Positions 1 to 6,963 of a DNA stretch of 32,443 nt are shown piece by piece. The notes under the pieces were generated by a model that ran no database searches, was not told the origin of the DNA, and worked only from the letters and a program-made list of their open reading frames with translations. The translations under genes and the position numbers were made by a program. Source of the stretch: Desulfarculaceae bacterium (GTDB lineage Bacteria > Desulfobacterota > Desulfarculia > Desulfarculales > Desulfarculaceae); NCBI GenBank assembly GCA_027067385.1, contig JAMOVV010000129.1, positions 1 through 32,443 of the forward strand, given 5' to 3'. How positions within the stretch are numbered: the stretch's first letter is position 1; every line of letters starts with the position of its first letter.

Positions 1-2
1 AC

Positions 3-731
3 GGCCTGGGCGACGGCCAGGCCCACGGCGAGAAGCCCCGCTCCGACGCCACCTTCGGCCAGATGGCCATCAACGCCCACGTGCTGGCGGTGAAGGTGGT
101 GGTGAGCAACCAGCTTCTCGACGACTCCGACCCCGGGGTGGACCAGGCCCTGATGAACCTGTTCGCCGAGACCATCGGCCAGGCCTTTGACGTGGCCTGC
201 CTGCGGGGCGCCGGCACCGCCACCGACCCGGTCACCGGCCTGGCCAACCTGGTCACCACCAACGCGCTGGCCGCGGGGGACTCCTTTGACTTCAGTGACG
301 TGGCCGATCTCATCTTCGCGGTGTACGAGAACGCGCCGCACGCCGCCGAGGTGCCGATCATCGGTCACGCCAAGGCCGAGAAGGTGCTGATGAAGCTCAC
401 CGACAGCGGCGGCGACTACATCTACCGCCAGCCGGGACAGCCGCGGGCCGAGGGCGAGACCCGCCCGCTCATCTGGGGCGAGCCATTTGTGCGCGACCCC
501 AACGTGGCCACCAACCTGGGCAGCGGCAATGACGAGACCCGCCTGCTGGCCGGCGACTTCGCCGGCAGCGCCTTTGTGGGCGTGCGCTCCGGCATGGTGG
601 TCAAAACCAACCCCTGGGCCGAGCCCTACTTCAGCTACAACCAGACGGCCTTTTTGGCCGAGGTGCGCATGGGCTTCAGCGTGAGCGACCAAAAGCGCTT
701 CGCCATCCTGTCGGGCGTGCCCACCAGCTAG
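3..731 (+). CDS. Phage major capsid protein, HK97 fold (5' partial)
   Basis: The reading frame is open from the window edge, so the N-terminus lies upstream and only about 242 C-terminal residues are visible. The pattern VVVSNQLLDDSDPGVDQAL, followed by an AETIGQAFDVACLRGAG segment and a late IWGEPF strand, is typical of the HK97-type capsid fold. The protein would form the icosahedral shell of a tailed phage. The downstream adaptor, gp10-like, tail terminator and tail tube genes support a head-tail module. Whether the prophage is functional cannot be judged from here, because terminase, portal and protease genes would lie outside the window. The family call is firm; the phage type is not. 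Confidence 0.85.
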   Translation, partial: GLGDGQAHGEKPRSDATFGQMAINAHVLAVKVVVSNQLLDDSDPGVDQALMNLFAETIGQAFDVACLRGAGTATDPVTGLANLVTTNALAAGDSFDFSDVADLIFAVYENAPHAAEVPIIGHAKAEKVLMKLTDSGGDYIYRQPGQPRAEGETRPLIWGEPFVRDPNVATNLGSGNDETRLLAGDFAGSAFVGVRSGMVVKTNPWAEPYFSYNQTAFLAEVRMGFSVSDQKRFAILSGVPTS

Positions 732-790
732 CCGCCGGCGCGCCCGGGGGAGGGCCTCCGGGCGCGCTAACCATATTAGAGAGGAAGACC

Positions 791-1405
791 ATGGCTCTAT
801 CCAACGACGCCCTCACCAGCCTGGCGGCGGTGAAGCAGTACCTTGGCATCAGCACCGCGGAGCAAGACAGCCTCATCGAGCGGCTCATCGAGGCGGTGAG
901 CGCCCGCTTCATGTCCCACACCGGACGCAAGCTGGCCGCCCGCGACTACTCCCACCGGCCGGCCGACCAGGCCTACGACCCGGACAACGCGGTGCTGGGC
1001 GGCACCGGCCACCCCGAGTTGCTGCTGCCGCAATACCCGGTGATCAGCCTGGATCGCCTGGAGGTGGACGGCCGGGAAGTGAGCCCCAGCACGGCCGCCG
1101 GCGACGGAGGCTGGCTCCTGGACCGGGCGGCCGGGGTGGTGATGCTCAGCGGCGCGGTCTTCGCCCGGGCAACGGCCAACGTCGGGGTGATCTACCGGGC
1201 CGGCTATGAAACCATCCCGGCCGACCTGGCCCAGGCGGCGGTGGAGCAGACGGCCGAGGCCTTTGAGCAGTCCTCGGCCGGCCAGGGCCGCCTGGGGGTC
1301 AGCGCCCGCACCCTGGCCGACGGTTCGCTTAGCTACCAGGTGCGCGAGCTCTTGCCCCAGGTGGCCGCCGTGCTGGAGCGCTACCGCCGCCGGAGCCTGC
1401 TGTGA
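791..1405 (+). CDS. Phage head-tail connector (gp6-like adaptor)
   Basis: The protein has 204 residues. It opens with a helical stretch (LAAVKQYLGI, then DSLIERLIEAVSARFMSHTGR) that is the hallmark of the phage gp6-like head-tail adaptor family, which forms a ring below the portal. A beta-rich middle (YPVISLDRLEVDGREV) and a helical C-terminus with a VEQTAEAFEQS pattern complete the usual order. The ATG at 791 follows a GAGAGGAAG ribosome-binding site. Its stop overlaps the next gene's GTG start. The position directly after the capsid gene fits HK97- and lambda-like late operons. Confidence 0.75.
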   Translation: MALSNDALTSLAAVKQYLGISTAEQDSLIERLIEAVSARFMSHTGRKLAARDYSHRPADQAYDPDNAVLGGTGHPELLLPQYPVISLDRLEVDGREVSPSTAAGDGGWLLDRAAGVVMLSGAVFARATANVGVIYRAGYETIPADLAQAAVEQTAEAFEQSSAGQGRLGVSARTLADGSLSYQVRELLPQVAAVLERYRRRSLL

Positions 1406-1851
1406 TCCGTCTCGAGCTGCAGTGGCCCGCCGGCGCCGACCACCCGCTGGCCCGGCTGCGGGCCCGCCTGCCCCGGCGCCTGCACGCCTGCCTGGCCGCG
1501 GCCCTGGAGCACGGCCTGGCCCGGGCCCGGGAGCGCCTGTCGCCCGGCGGCGGCGGACCCACCAGCCGCAGCGGCCGCCTGGCCGCCAGCCTCACCAGTC
1601 GCCTGGCCGGCCGGGGCCTGGAGTTGCAAGGCACCCTGGCGGCCCGGGCTCCCTACGCCGCGGCCCAGGAATACGGCGCGGTGATCCAGGCCCGGCGGGC
1701 GGCCTATCTCAAGTTCCAGGTACAGGGGCGCTGGGTGCAGGTAAAACGCGTCACCCTGCCGGCCCGCCCCTTCCTGGGCCCCTCGGCCGATGACGCCGCC
1801 GGGGAGCTGGAACGGCTGATCATCCAAGCCTTGCTGGAGGAGAGCCCATGA
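1402..1851 (+). CDS. Phage HK97 gp10-like minor tail / neck protein
   Basis: This 149-residue protein starts at a GTG that overlaps the previous stop (GTGA), indicating translational coupling. The Arg-rich helical N-terminus, the RSGRLAASL segment, an AAQEYGAVI motif and a C-terminal LPARPFLGPSADDA segment match the architecture of HK97 gp10-like proteins, where a YA..EYG strand and an RPFL motif recur. These proteins act at head-tail joining or tail completion. Arg and Ala content is unusually high, in line with local GC bias. The separate head-closure gene often found between gp6 and gp10 is absent. Confidence 0.65.
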   Translation: MIRLELQWPAGADHPLARLRARLPRRLHACLAAALEHGLARARERLSPGGGGPTSRSGRLAASLTSRLAGRGLELQGTLAARAPYAAAQEYGAVIQARRAAYLKFQVQGRWVQVKRVTLPARPFLGPSADDAAGELERLIIQALLEESP

Positions 1852-2276
1852 CCCGCGCCCAAGTAATCAACGACCTGGTCACCTGTCTTAAGTCCATTAC
1901 CCTGGCGGCCGGTTTCGCCATCGAGCCCAAGGTGGTGCTGCGGGGCATCCACCTGGTGAGCGAGCTCAACGAGCTACCGGCCCTGAGCCTGATGAACCAG
2001 CAGGTGACGGCCGAGGACCTGGCCGCGGGGGTGAGCCAGCGCCGGCTGCTGCTGCACCTGTGGGGGGCGGTGCGCGCCCCGCGCGGCGACTACGGCCAAC
2101 TCGACCAATTGGCCGCCGCCGTGGTGAGCGCCCTGGCCGCCGCCGAGCACAACCCCCACTGGGACCGTACCCACCTGGGGCCCATGGAGATATTCGAGGG
2201 CGGGGCCGGCGACCCCCTGGGCCTCTTCGACCTCCAACTGGAGGTGAGCTACCAGGCCCGCCGGGACGTCTTGTGA
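1848..2276 (+). CDS. Putative phage tail terminator / tail completion protein
   Basis: The 142-residue protein begins at an ATG that overlaps the preceding stop (ATGA). It has a small alpha/beta layout: an N-terminal helix (VINDLVTCLKSI), a central strand block (RRLLLHLWGAVRAP), a helix (LDQLAAAVVSALAAAEH) and a C-terminal strand (LFDLQLEVSYQAR). This order resembles tail terminator proteins of the lambda gpU / DUF3168 type. The place between the gp10-like gene and the tail tube gene is where a terminator is normally found. The assignment relies more on layout and synteny than on a diagnostic motif. Confidence 0.55.
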   Translation: MTRAQVINDLVTCLKSITLAAGFAIEPKVVLRGIHLVSELNELPALSLMNQQVTAEDLAAGVSQRRLLLHLWGAVRAPRGDYGQLDQLAAAVVSALAAAEHNPHWDRTHLGPMEIFEGGAGDPLGLFDLQLEVSYQARRDVL

Positions 2277-2319
2277 CCCGCCGGAGGCCGCCCAAACCAT
2301 TTCCCAAAAGGAGCAGACC

Positions 2320-3351
2320 ATGAGCAGTGGAATCGAAGCCAAGGCCGCCTTTAGCAAGGCCGCCACCTGGTCCACGGCGGTGAGCGCCGCCGCCGGCGAC
2401 ACCATCCTCATCCTCAGCGAAAACCTGGGGCGCAGCCGCGAGTTCTTGCCCGACGACTCGGCCGGCCGGGCCTTTGCGGCCGACAGTGACCAGGGGCTCA
2501 TCACCGTGGGCGGCGACCTGAACGCCTACCTGCGTTACCAAGGGCTGGAGGTCCTGCTGGCCATGGCCCTGGGCACCGCCGGCACCCCCTCGGCCGCCGG
2601 CACCGCGGCCTACCGGCACACCCTGCGCGCCGCCGACGACACCGCCGGCCTCTTCGGCACCCTGGCGGTGTACAAGGGCTTCTCGGTACACGAGGCGCCC
2701 TCGGTCAAGGTCGACGGCTTCACCATGGAAGGCGAGGCCGGCGGGCCGGTGAAGATAACCTTTCACCTCATCGGCGACGACCTCAACATCAACACCACCA
2801 GCGGGGCCAACACCACCGCCGCCATAAGCGCCCTGGACCAGCCCGAGCCCGGCCTGCGGGTGCTGATGCGCCACGGCCGCTTTCTCATGGGCGACCAGGA
2901 CGGCGACGCCCTGGACGCCTCCCACGAGATACGGCCCAACCGCTTCCGCCTTAGCTTCAAGCGCGCCCTGGCCGGCGACCACCTGGCCGGCGGCGACGCC
3001 ATCGCCGAGCCCACCCCGGCCGGCCAGCCCCAGGCCACCCTGGAGCTGGATTTTCCCACCTACACCAGCGACACTTTCCTAACCGACCTGGGCAACCACA
3101 CCCGCAAGAAGGCCAGCATCACCTTTACCGGCCCCGAGATCGAGTCCGGCCACAACTACCAACTGGCCATCTACCTGCCCCACCTGGTCATCACCAACGC
3201 CGAGGCGGCGGTCAACGGAGCCGGCAAGATCGCCCACCCCGTAAGCTGCGCCCTGCTGGCCGCCACCAGCGCGCCCACCGGCATGACCGGCATCACCGCG
3301 CCGCTGGCCATCGACCTCACCAACACCAACCCCAACGACCCCCTGGCCTGA
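2320..3351 (+). CDS. Phage tail tube protein
   Basis: The protein has 343 residues and starts at an ATG preceded by AAAGGAG. The N-terminal MSSGIEAKAAFSKAATWSTA stretch, the ESRE-like segment SENLGRSREFLPDDSAG, and the pattern GDLNAYLRYQGLEVLLAMALG resemble long tail tube proteins of siphophages, with a beta-rich middle (VDGFTMEGEAGGPVKITFHL) for ring formation. It would polymerise into the inner tube of a non-contractile tail. No tail assembly chaperone, tape measure, baseplate or fibre gene follows, although they normally do. The gene is full length, but the tail operon is cut right after it. Confidence 0.7.
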   Translation: MSSGIEAKAAFSKAATWSTAVSAAAGDTILILSENLGRSREFLPDDSAGRAFAADSDQGLITVGGDLNAYLRYQGLEVLLAMALGTAGTPSAAGTAAYRHTLRAADDTAGLFGTLAVYKGFSVHEAPSVKVDGFTMEGEAGGPVKITFHLIGDDLNINTTSGANTTAAISALDQPEPGLRVLMRHGRFLMGDQDGDALDASHEIRPNRFRLSFKRALAGDHLAGGDAIAEPTPAGQPQATLELDFPTYTSDTFLTDLGNHTRKKASITFTGPEIESGHNYQLAIYLPHLVITNAEAAVNGAGKIAHPVSCALLAATSAPTGMTGITAPLAIDLTNTNPNDPLA

Positions 3352-3367
3352 AAACACCAACCACCAA

Positions 3368-3410
3368 CCGCGCGCCTTGATGCGGCCCCGGCCGCATCGA
3401 GGCAGCGCGG
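3368..3410. other. Long GC-rich hairpin after the tail tube gene
   Basis: The arms at 3368-3387 and 3390-3410 pair over 20 base pairs, with one bulged A at 3404 and one G-T wobble around a two-base spacer. It begins 17 bases after the tail tube stop codon. No T-run follows, so it is not a canonical intrinsic terminator. It may protect the 3' end of the phage transcript or be a folded non-coding element. Confidence 0.6.
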
Positions 3411-3540
3411 CGTGCCGCCGCTGCCGTATGGGCCATACCCACTTCTTCGAGCCACCGCTATCATTCAATTGCCGCCGGTAGAGCAAACCCGACACGACCC
3501 AAAAGAACGCGCGAGCGGAGCAGGTAGGTGGACGAGCCCG
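3411..3540 (+). repeat. ~130-bp imperfect direct repeat, copy 1
   Basis: This block matches 3702-3832 in the same orientation, about 291 bp apart. Long conserved stretches are GCCGCTGCCGTATGGGCC, CTTCTTCG, GCTATCATTCAATTGCC, the word CGACACGACC, and a 3' block that starts GAGCGGAGCAGGTAGGTG and continues to GAGCCCG. The stretches between them have diverged. The alternation of conserved and variable blocks suggests selection on a structured RNA or a protein-binding array, but this is inference. Confidence 0.65.
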
Positions 3541-3595
3541 TAACGACTCGCCACCGGGCCTATACGGGTGTGCAAGCATTGCACCAGGCGGCCGT

Positions 3596-3609
3596 TATCA
3601 TTCAATTGC
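3596..3609 (+). repeat. Third short copy of the TATCATTCAATTGC word
   Basis: The 14-base word TATCATTCAATTGC occurs exactly at 3459-3472, 3596-3609 and 3751-3764. The first and third lie inside the ~130-bp repeat copies. This middle one stands alone between them and is followed by a GCGGTAG segment similar to the GCCGGTAG after copy 1, so it may be the remains of an additional copy. Confidence 0.6.
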
Positions 3610-3701
3610 TAGCGGTAGCGTGAACTGGTAATTCCCAAAGATGCCGTTCAAAGCCATCCAAGAGAGGGAAAGGGAAGTTTGCTTCGTCGCCTGCCGGGCG
3701 G

Positions 3702-3832
3702 CATGCTGCCGCTGCCGTATGGGCCGGGGTGACCTTCTTCGTGCCACTGCTATCATTCAATTGCCAACTGTGAACAAAAACGACACGACCTTAAAGTCGG
3801 TTCCGAGCGGAGCAGGTAGGTGGACGAGCCCG
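3702..3832 (+). repeat. ~130-bp imperfect direct repeat, copy 2
   Basis: This is the second copy of the element at 3411-3540, with the same order of conserved words. Unlike copy 1, it is followed 30 bases later by a clear terminator at 3863-3884. If the element is transcribed on the + strand, this copy and the terminator would define a transcript of about 180 bases. Confidence 0.65.
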
Positions 3833-3862
3833 GAGCGTATCGGACTTGGACCCACTACGGCT

Positions 3863-3884
3863 GCCGCGGCTCGCGGCTTTTTTT
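3863..3884 (+). terminator. Rho-independent terminator
   Basis: A perfect 6-bp GC stem (GCCGCG / CGCGGC) with a three-base loop is followed directly by seven T residues. It would end + strand transcription from the repeat region or the phage operon before the acyl-CoA dehydrogenase gene. Confidence 0.75.
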
Positions 3885-3910
3885 GCTGGGATGTTGCGGC
3901 TGGTTATGCT

Positions 3911-3947
3911 AACTACACGGTAGCCACAAAACAGCTACATTGTAGTT
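3911..3947. other. Imperfect palindrome upstream of the acyl-CoA dehydrogenase
   Basis: The arms AACTACA-CG-GTAGC and GCTAC-AT-TGTAGTT pair over 12 bp, with a symmetrical 2-nt internal mismatch and a 9-base AC-rich loop. It lies about 80 bp before the acyl-CoA dehydrogenase start. It could be an operator or an integration-related site. No T-run follows. Confidence 0.5.
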
Positions 3948-4028
3948 GCGGGGTCCAGGCCGGAAAATCGGGCCCTGGGCTATGACATATTTTGATCGCG
4001 GCCCCTGGCCGGCATTGGGTGTTGAGTC

Positions 4029-5189
4029 ATGATGCAGCCTGACGAGGCCCACCGCCTCTTTGCAAAGCGCATCAACGGCCTGGTGGAGCGGGAGATAGCC
4101 CCCATCGCCTTGGCGGTGGAGTCCACCAGCGCCTTTCCGCGGCAGGCCTACGACATCTTGGCGCGCGAGAAGCTCTTTGCCCTGGCCCTGCCCCGGGCCC
4201 ATGGCGGGGCCGAGGCCGACGCCACCACCTTGGCCCTGATGGTGGAGGGCATCAGCCGGGTGAGTCCCAGTTCGGCGCTGCTGGTTTTTCCCAGCAACGC
4301 GGTGCTGCGCACCATCGCCATGACGGCCAACCAGGCGCAGCAGCGGCGGCTCTTTGGCGAGCTCTCGGCCGGGCGCACGCCGATGGCCTTTTGCCTCACC
4401 GAGCCGGAGTGCGGCTCGGACGCGGCCCGGCTGCGCACCCGGGCCAAGGACGACGGCGACCGTTACCTGGTCAGCGGCACCAAGAGCTTCATCACCCTGG
4501 GGCCGCACGCGGGGTACTACCTCACCTTTGTGCGCACCGGTGACGACGAGGGGGCGGCAGGCATAAGCGCGCTGCTGGTCCCCCGCGACGCGCCGGGGCT
4601 CACCTTTGGCGAGCCCGAGAAGAAGATGGGGCTGCACGGCTCGGTGACCTGCCAGATGTACCTGGACCAGGTGCCGGTGTCCAAGGAGCTGCGTCTTTGG
4701 GGTGAGGGCGAGGGCTGGCGGTTGCTCACCGAGGTGGCCAATCCCATGCGGGTGTGGGGCGCGGCGGCCATGGCCTTAGGCGTGGCCCAAGGGCTCTTGG
4801 ACCAGGCCCTGGCCCATGCCCTGGAGACCCGCGACGCCCGGGGCCGGCCACTGATGGCCAGCCAGGACGTGGCCTTTGCCTGCGCCGACATGAAGATCGC
4901 GGTGGAGGCCTGCCGCTCGCTGGTCTACCGGGTTTGCGGTATGCTGGACCGCGGCCAGGGCAGCGGCCGCGAGCTCGACGGCTGGGTCTCCATGGCCAAG
5001 TGCCTGGCCGCCGACACCGCGGTGCGCCTGGGCGAGTTGGCCTCGCGGGTGATGGGCCCGGCCATGGGCTCGGCCGACTCGTTGGCCGGCCGCCTGTTTT
5101 GCTCGGCCAAGGCCATACAGATTTTCGACGGCTCCAACCAAGTACAGCGCATGGTGGTGAGCCGCAACCTGGCCCGCCAGGGTCGCTAA
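4029..5189 (+). CDS. Acyl-CoA dehydrogenase family protein, Asp at the catalytic Glu position
   Basis: This 386-residue flavoprotein of the acyl-CoA dehydrogenase family would oxidise an acyl-CoA at C2-C3 and pass electrons to electron-transfer flavoprotein. The helical N-domain, the CLTEPECGSDAA FAD/substrate motif (about residues 122-133), the SGTKSFIT strand, the KMGLHGS motif and the helical C-domain are all present and in order. The usual catalytic base sits in a Y/F-E-G-T/S motif; here the motif reads FDGSNQ, placing Asp at residue 367. Two adjacent ATGs (4029, 4032) are possible starts, with only a weak ribosome-binding site. It precedes the glutaryl-CoA dehydrogenase in the same direction. 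Substrate unknown; a cyclic or short-chain acyl-CoA is possible. Confidence 0.85.
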   Translation: MMQPDEAHRLFAKRINGLVEREIAPIALAVESTSAFPRQAYDILAREKLFALALPRAHGGAEADATTLALMVEGISRVSPSSALLVFPSNAVLRTIAMTANQAQQRRLFGELSAGRTPMAFCLTEPECGSDAARLRTRAKDDGDRYLVSGTKSFITLGPHAGYYLTFVRTGDDEGAAGISALLVPRDAPGLTFGEPEKKMGLHGSVTCQMYLDQVPVSKELRLWGEGEGWRLLTEVANPMRVWGAAAMALGVAQGLLDQALAHALETRDARGRPLMASQDVAFACADMKIAVEACRSLVYRVCGMLDRGQGSGRELDGWVSMAKCLAADTAVRLGELASRVMGPAMGSADSLAGRLFCSAKAIQIFDGSNQVQRMVVSRNLARQGR

Positions 5190-5228
5190 GGCGGCCCAAC
5201 CGGCGGCCAACGATAAAGTAAACAGAAG

Positions 5229-5251
5229 GGGCCCTTGCCAGCGGCCCTTTT
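5229..5251 (+). terminator. Possible weak terminator or attenuator between two dehydrogenase genes
   Basis: A 5-bp GGGCC/GGCCC stem with a 9-base loop is followed by four T residues. It lies between the two acyl-CoA dehydrogenase genes and may partly uncouple them. It is short and could be fortuitous. Confidence 0.35.
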
Positions 5252-5270
5252 AGGAATTAGGGAGGCCAAT

Positions 5271-6446
5271 ATGGATTTTCAGTTGAGTGAAGAGCTGGTC
5301 ATGTTGCGCGACATGGCGCGGGATTTCGCGGCCGAGCAGATCGCGCCTTATGCTGACAAATGGGACGAGGAACACTACTTCCCCTACGAGGAAGTGATCA
5401 AGCCCATGGGCGAGCTGGGCTTCTTCGGCACGGTGATCCCCGAGGAGTACGGCGGCAACGAGATGGGTTGGCTGGCGGCCATGATCCTCACCGAGGAGAT
5501 CGCCCGCGCCTCCTCCAGCCTGCGGGTGCAGATCAACATGCAGACCCTGGGCTGCGCCTTCACCATCTACCGCTACGGCAGCGACGAGCTCAAGGACAAG
5601 TACGTGCGCAAGCTGGTCACCGCCGAGTACATGGGCGGCTTCGGCATCACCGAGCCCAACGCCGGCAGCGACGTTATGTCCATGAAGTCCACCGCGGTGG
5701 ACAAGGGCGACCACTGGGTTATCAACGGCTCCAAGACCTGGATCTCCAACGCCAGCGTGGCCACCCTGGTGATCTTCTACGCCTACGTGGAGGTCGAGGG
5801 CAAACGCAAGCTCAGCGCCTTCGTGGCTCCCCTGCGCGGTGAAGACGGCCAGCGCCTGCCCGGCGTGAGCGTTACCGACCTGGACAAGATGGGATCGCGC
5901 TCCAGCCCCACCGGCGAGATTTACCTGGAGGACTACAAGCTGCCCAAGGAGAACCTGCTGGGCCAGGTGGGCGATGGCGCCAAGATCGTCTTCGGTTCGC
6001 TGAACCAGACCCGCCTGTCGGCCGCCGCCGGCGGCGTGGGCCTGGCCCAGGCCTGCCTGGACGCTTCCTTGGCCTATGCCGCCGAGCGCGAACAGTTCGG
6101 CAAGCCCATCGGCCAGTTCCAGATGGTCCAGGACCAGATCGCCCAGATGGCCATCGAGATCGAGGCGGCCCGCCTTTTGGTCTACAAGGCCGCGGCCCAA
6201 AAAGACAACGGCATGCTGGGCAACACCTTGGAGGTGGCCATGGCCAAGTGGAAGGCCGGCGAGGTGGCCTCCATGTGCGCCAACTACGCGGTGCGTATTC
6301 TCGGGGCCTATGGTTACTCCACCGAGTACCCGGTGGCCCGCTACTACCGCGACGCACCCACCTACTTTATGGTCGAAGGCAGCGCCAACATCTGTAAGTG
6401 GATCGTGGCCCTGGACGCCCTGGGCCTGCGCAAGGCCAACCGGTAG
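5271..6446 (+). CDS. Glutaryl-CoA dehydrogenase, non-decarboxylating type
   Basis: The product is 391 residues. The ATG at 5271 follows GGAGG with good spacing; the in-frame ATG at 5235 has none. Acyl-CoA dehydrogenase motifs are intact: GFGITEPNAGSDV near residue 125, INGSKTWISNA, and the catalytic Glu369 in MVEGSANI. Known biochemistry of the Desulfococcus multivorans enzyme ties loss of decarboxylation to a Tyr-to-Val change immediately before the catalytic Glu (decarboxylating enzymes read YEGT). This protein has Val368-Glu369, so it should release glutaconyl-CoA rather than crotonyl-CoA. Blocks such as SLNQTRLSAAAGGVGLAQAC look close to that enzyme, judged from memory. The downstream gcdA gene, which uses glutaconyl-CoA, supports the call. 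Confidence 0.85.
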   Translation: MDFQLSEELVMLRDMARDFAAEQIAPYADKWDEEHYFPYEEVIKPMGELGFFGTVIPEEYGGNEMGWLAAMILTEEIARASSSLRVQINMQTLGCAFTIYRYGSDELKDKYVRKLVTAEYMGGFGITEPNAGSDVMSMKSTAVDKGDHWVINGSKTWISNASVATLVIFYAYVEVEGKRKLSAFVAPLRGEDGQRLPGVSVTDLDKMGSRSSPTGEIYLEDYKLPKENLLGQVGDGAKIVFGSLNQTRLSAAAGGVGLAQACLDASLAYAAEREQFGKPIGQFQMVQDQIAQMAIEIEAARLLVYKAAAQKDNGMLGNTLEVAMAKWKAGEVASMCANYAVRILGAYGYSTEYPVARYYRDAPTYFMVEGSANICKWIVALDALGLRKANR

Positions 6447-6498
6447 AAAGGCGGCGGGAAAAGGAAGGGAAGCGTGCCGCGCAAAAACCTCGTAAAGA

Positions 6499-6560
6499 AA
6501 TAGACGTCATTGCGAGGAGCATCTTGGCCAAAGATGCGACGCGGCAATCTTCCGCTTCCC
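6499..6560 (+). repeat. 62-bp REP-like repeat, direct copy 1
   Basis: The 62 bases are identical to 6964-7025. They include the word GTCATTGCGAGGAGC, an internal 7-bp hairpin (GCATCTT / AAGATGC around GGCCA, 6519-6537) and GCGGCAATCTTCC. The ends ATTGC and GCAAT can pair. The copy ends 13 bases before the GIY-YIG start codon. Words of this kind are dispersed in many bacterial genomes (recalled, not searched). Confidence 0.85.
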
Positions 6561-6573
6561 GGGTAAAGGAGCG

Positions 6574-6864
6574 ATGGCCAAACCGGGCTTTGTTTACATG
6601 ATGACCAACCGGAATCGTAGCGTGCTCTATACCGGGGTCACCAGCGACTTGGCCCGGCGGGTCGCGCAACATAAACAAGGCGCCATCGGTGGTTTCACCA
6701 AGAGGTATTTCCTGTGCCACTTGGTTTTCTACGAGGCCTGCGAAGATATCACCACGGCCATCGCCAGGGAGAAGCAGCTAAAGGCTGGATCAAGAAAACA
6801 GAAAGAGGCATTGATTGCAAGCATGAACCCGGGCTGGCTCGACTTGAGCGAGAACCTGGGATGA
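6574..6864 (+). CDS. Small GIY-YIG nuclease-domain protein
   Basis: The 96-residue protein is a single GIY-YIG domain of the short UvrC-N/YhbQ-like class. The first motif is Val7-Tyr8-Met9, the second is Tyr19-Thr20-Gly21, followed by the conserved basic segment DLARRVAQHK, FTKRY, and the family end motif AIAREKQLK ... ALIASMNPGW. The fold cuts DNA in well-studied relatives; the role of this stand-alone group is not settled. AGGAG lies only two bases before the ATG. The gene is bracketed by perfect 62-bp direct repeats, and an inverted partial copy starts 10 bases after its stop. It interrupts the spacing between two pathway genes, which suggests insertion as a module. Confidence 0.85.
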   Translation: MAKPGFVYMMTNRNRSVLYTGVTSDLARRVAQHKQGAIGGFTKRYFLCHLVFYEACEDITTAIAREKQLKAGSRKQKEALIASMNPGWLDLSENLG

Positions 6865-6874
6865 AGATGGAAAA

Positions 6875-6906
6875 GGAAGATTGCTTCGCCGAGCCTCGCA
6901 ATGACG
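6875..6906 (-). repeat. Inverted short copy of the REP-like repeat
   Basis: Read on the minus strand, this 32-base block contains CGTCATTGCGAGG, then a short spacer, then GCAATCTTCC. It therefore matches the ends of the 62-bp repeat but lacks the internal hairpin. It lies just after the GIY-YIG stop codon, so the gene has repeat sequence on both sides in both orientations. Confidence 0.75.
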
Positions 6907-6935
6907 ATTATAGCTGGACAAAGCCACCATGGGCC

Positions 6936-6954
6936 AGACCTCGCGACAAGGTCT
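6936..6954. other. Small hairpin between repeat copies
   Basis: AGACCT and AGGTCT pair over six bases around a seven-base loop, without a T-run. It lies between the inverted and the second direct repeat copy. Function unknown. Confidence 0.4.
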
Positions 6955-6963
6955 GCGGTAGAC

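Larger units (their letters stand above)
3352..4028. other. Non-coding boundary region between prophage and host genes
   Basis: This 677-bp stretch has no convincing gene. In order it holds a 20-bp hairpin at 3368-3410, the first copy of a ~130-bp element at 3411-3540, a short inverted repeat (GTGCAA-GCA-TTGCAC) at 3570-3584, a 14-bp fragment of the element at 3596-3609, a partial REP-like sequence at 3673-3691, the second element copy at 3702-3832, a rho-independent terminator at 3863-3884, and a 12-bp imperfect palindrome at 3911-3947. An open frame at 3641-3985 runs through the repeat and has no ribosome-binding site or protein-like composition. The region could hold a small RNA or an attachment-site remnant; neither is proven. 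Confidence 0.6.

Noticed and set aside
1966-2982. 338-codon minus-strand frame across the tail genes
   Set aside because: It is a Gly/Arg-rich shadow of the tail terminator and tail tube genes.
3641-3985. Open frame of 114 codons in the boundary region
   Set aside because: It runs through the ~130-bp repeat and the terminator, has no ribosome-binding site, and its composition (Cys- and Arg-rich stretches) does not look like a folded protein.
5235-5270. Upstream ATG for glutaryl-CoA dehydrogenase
   Set aside because: It has no ribosome-binding site and lies within a possible terminator stem; the ATG at 5271 follows GGAGG and gives the usual MDF start.
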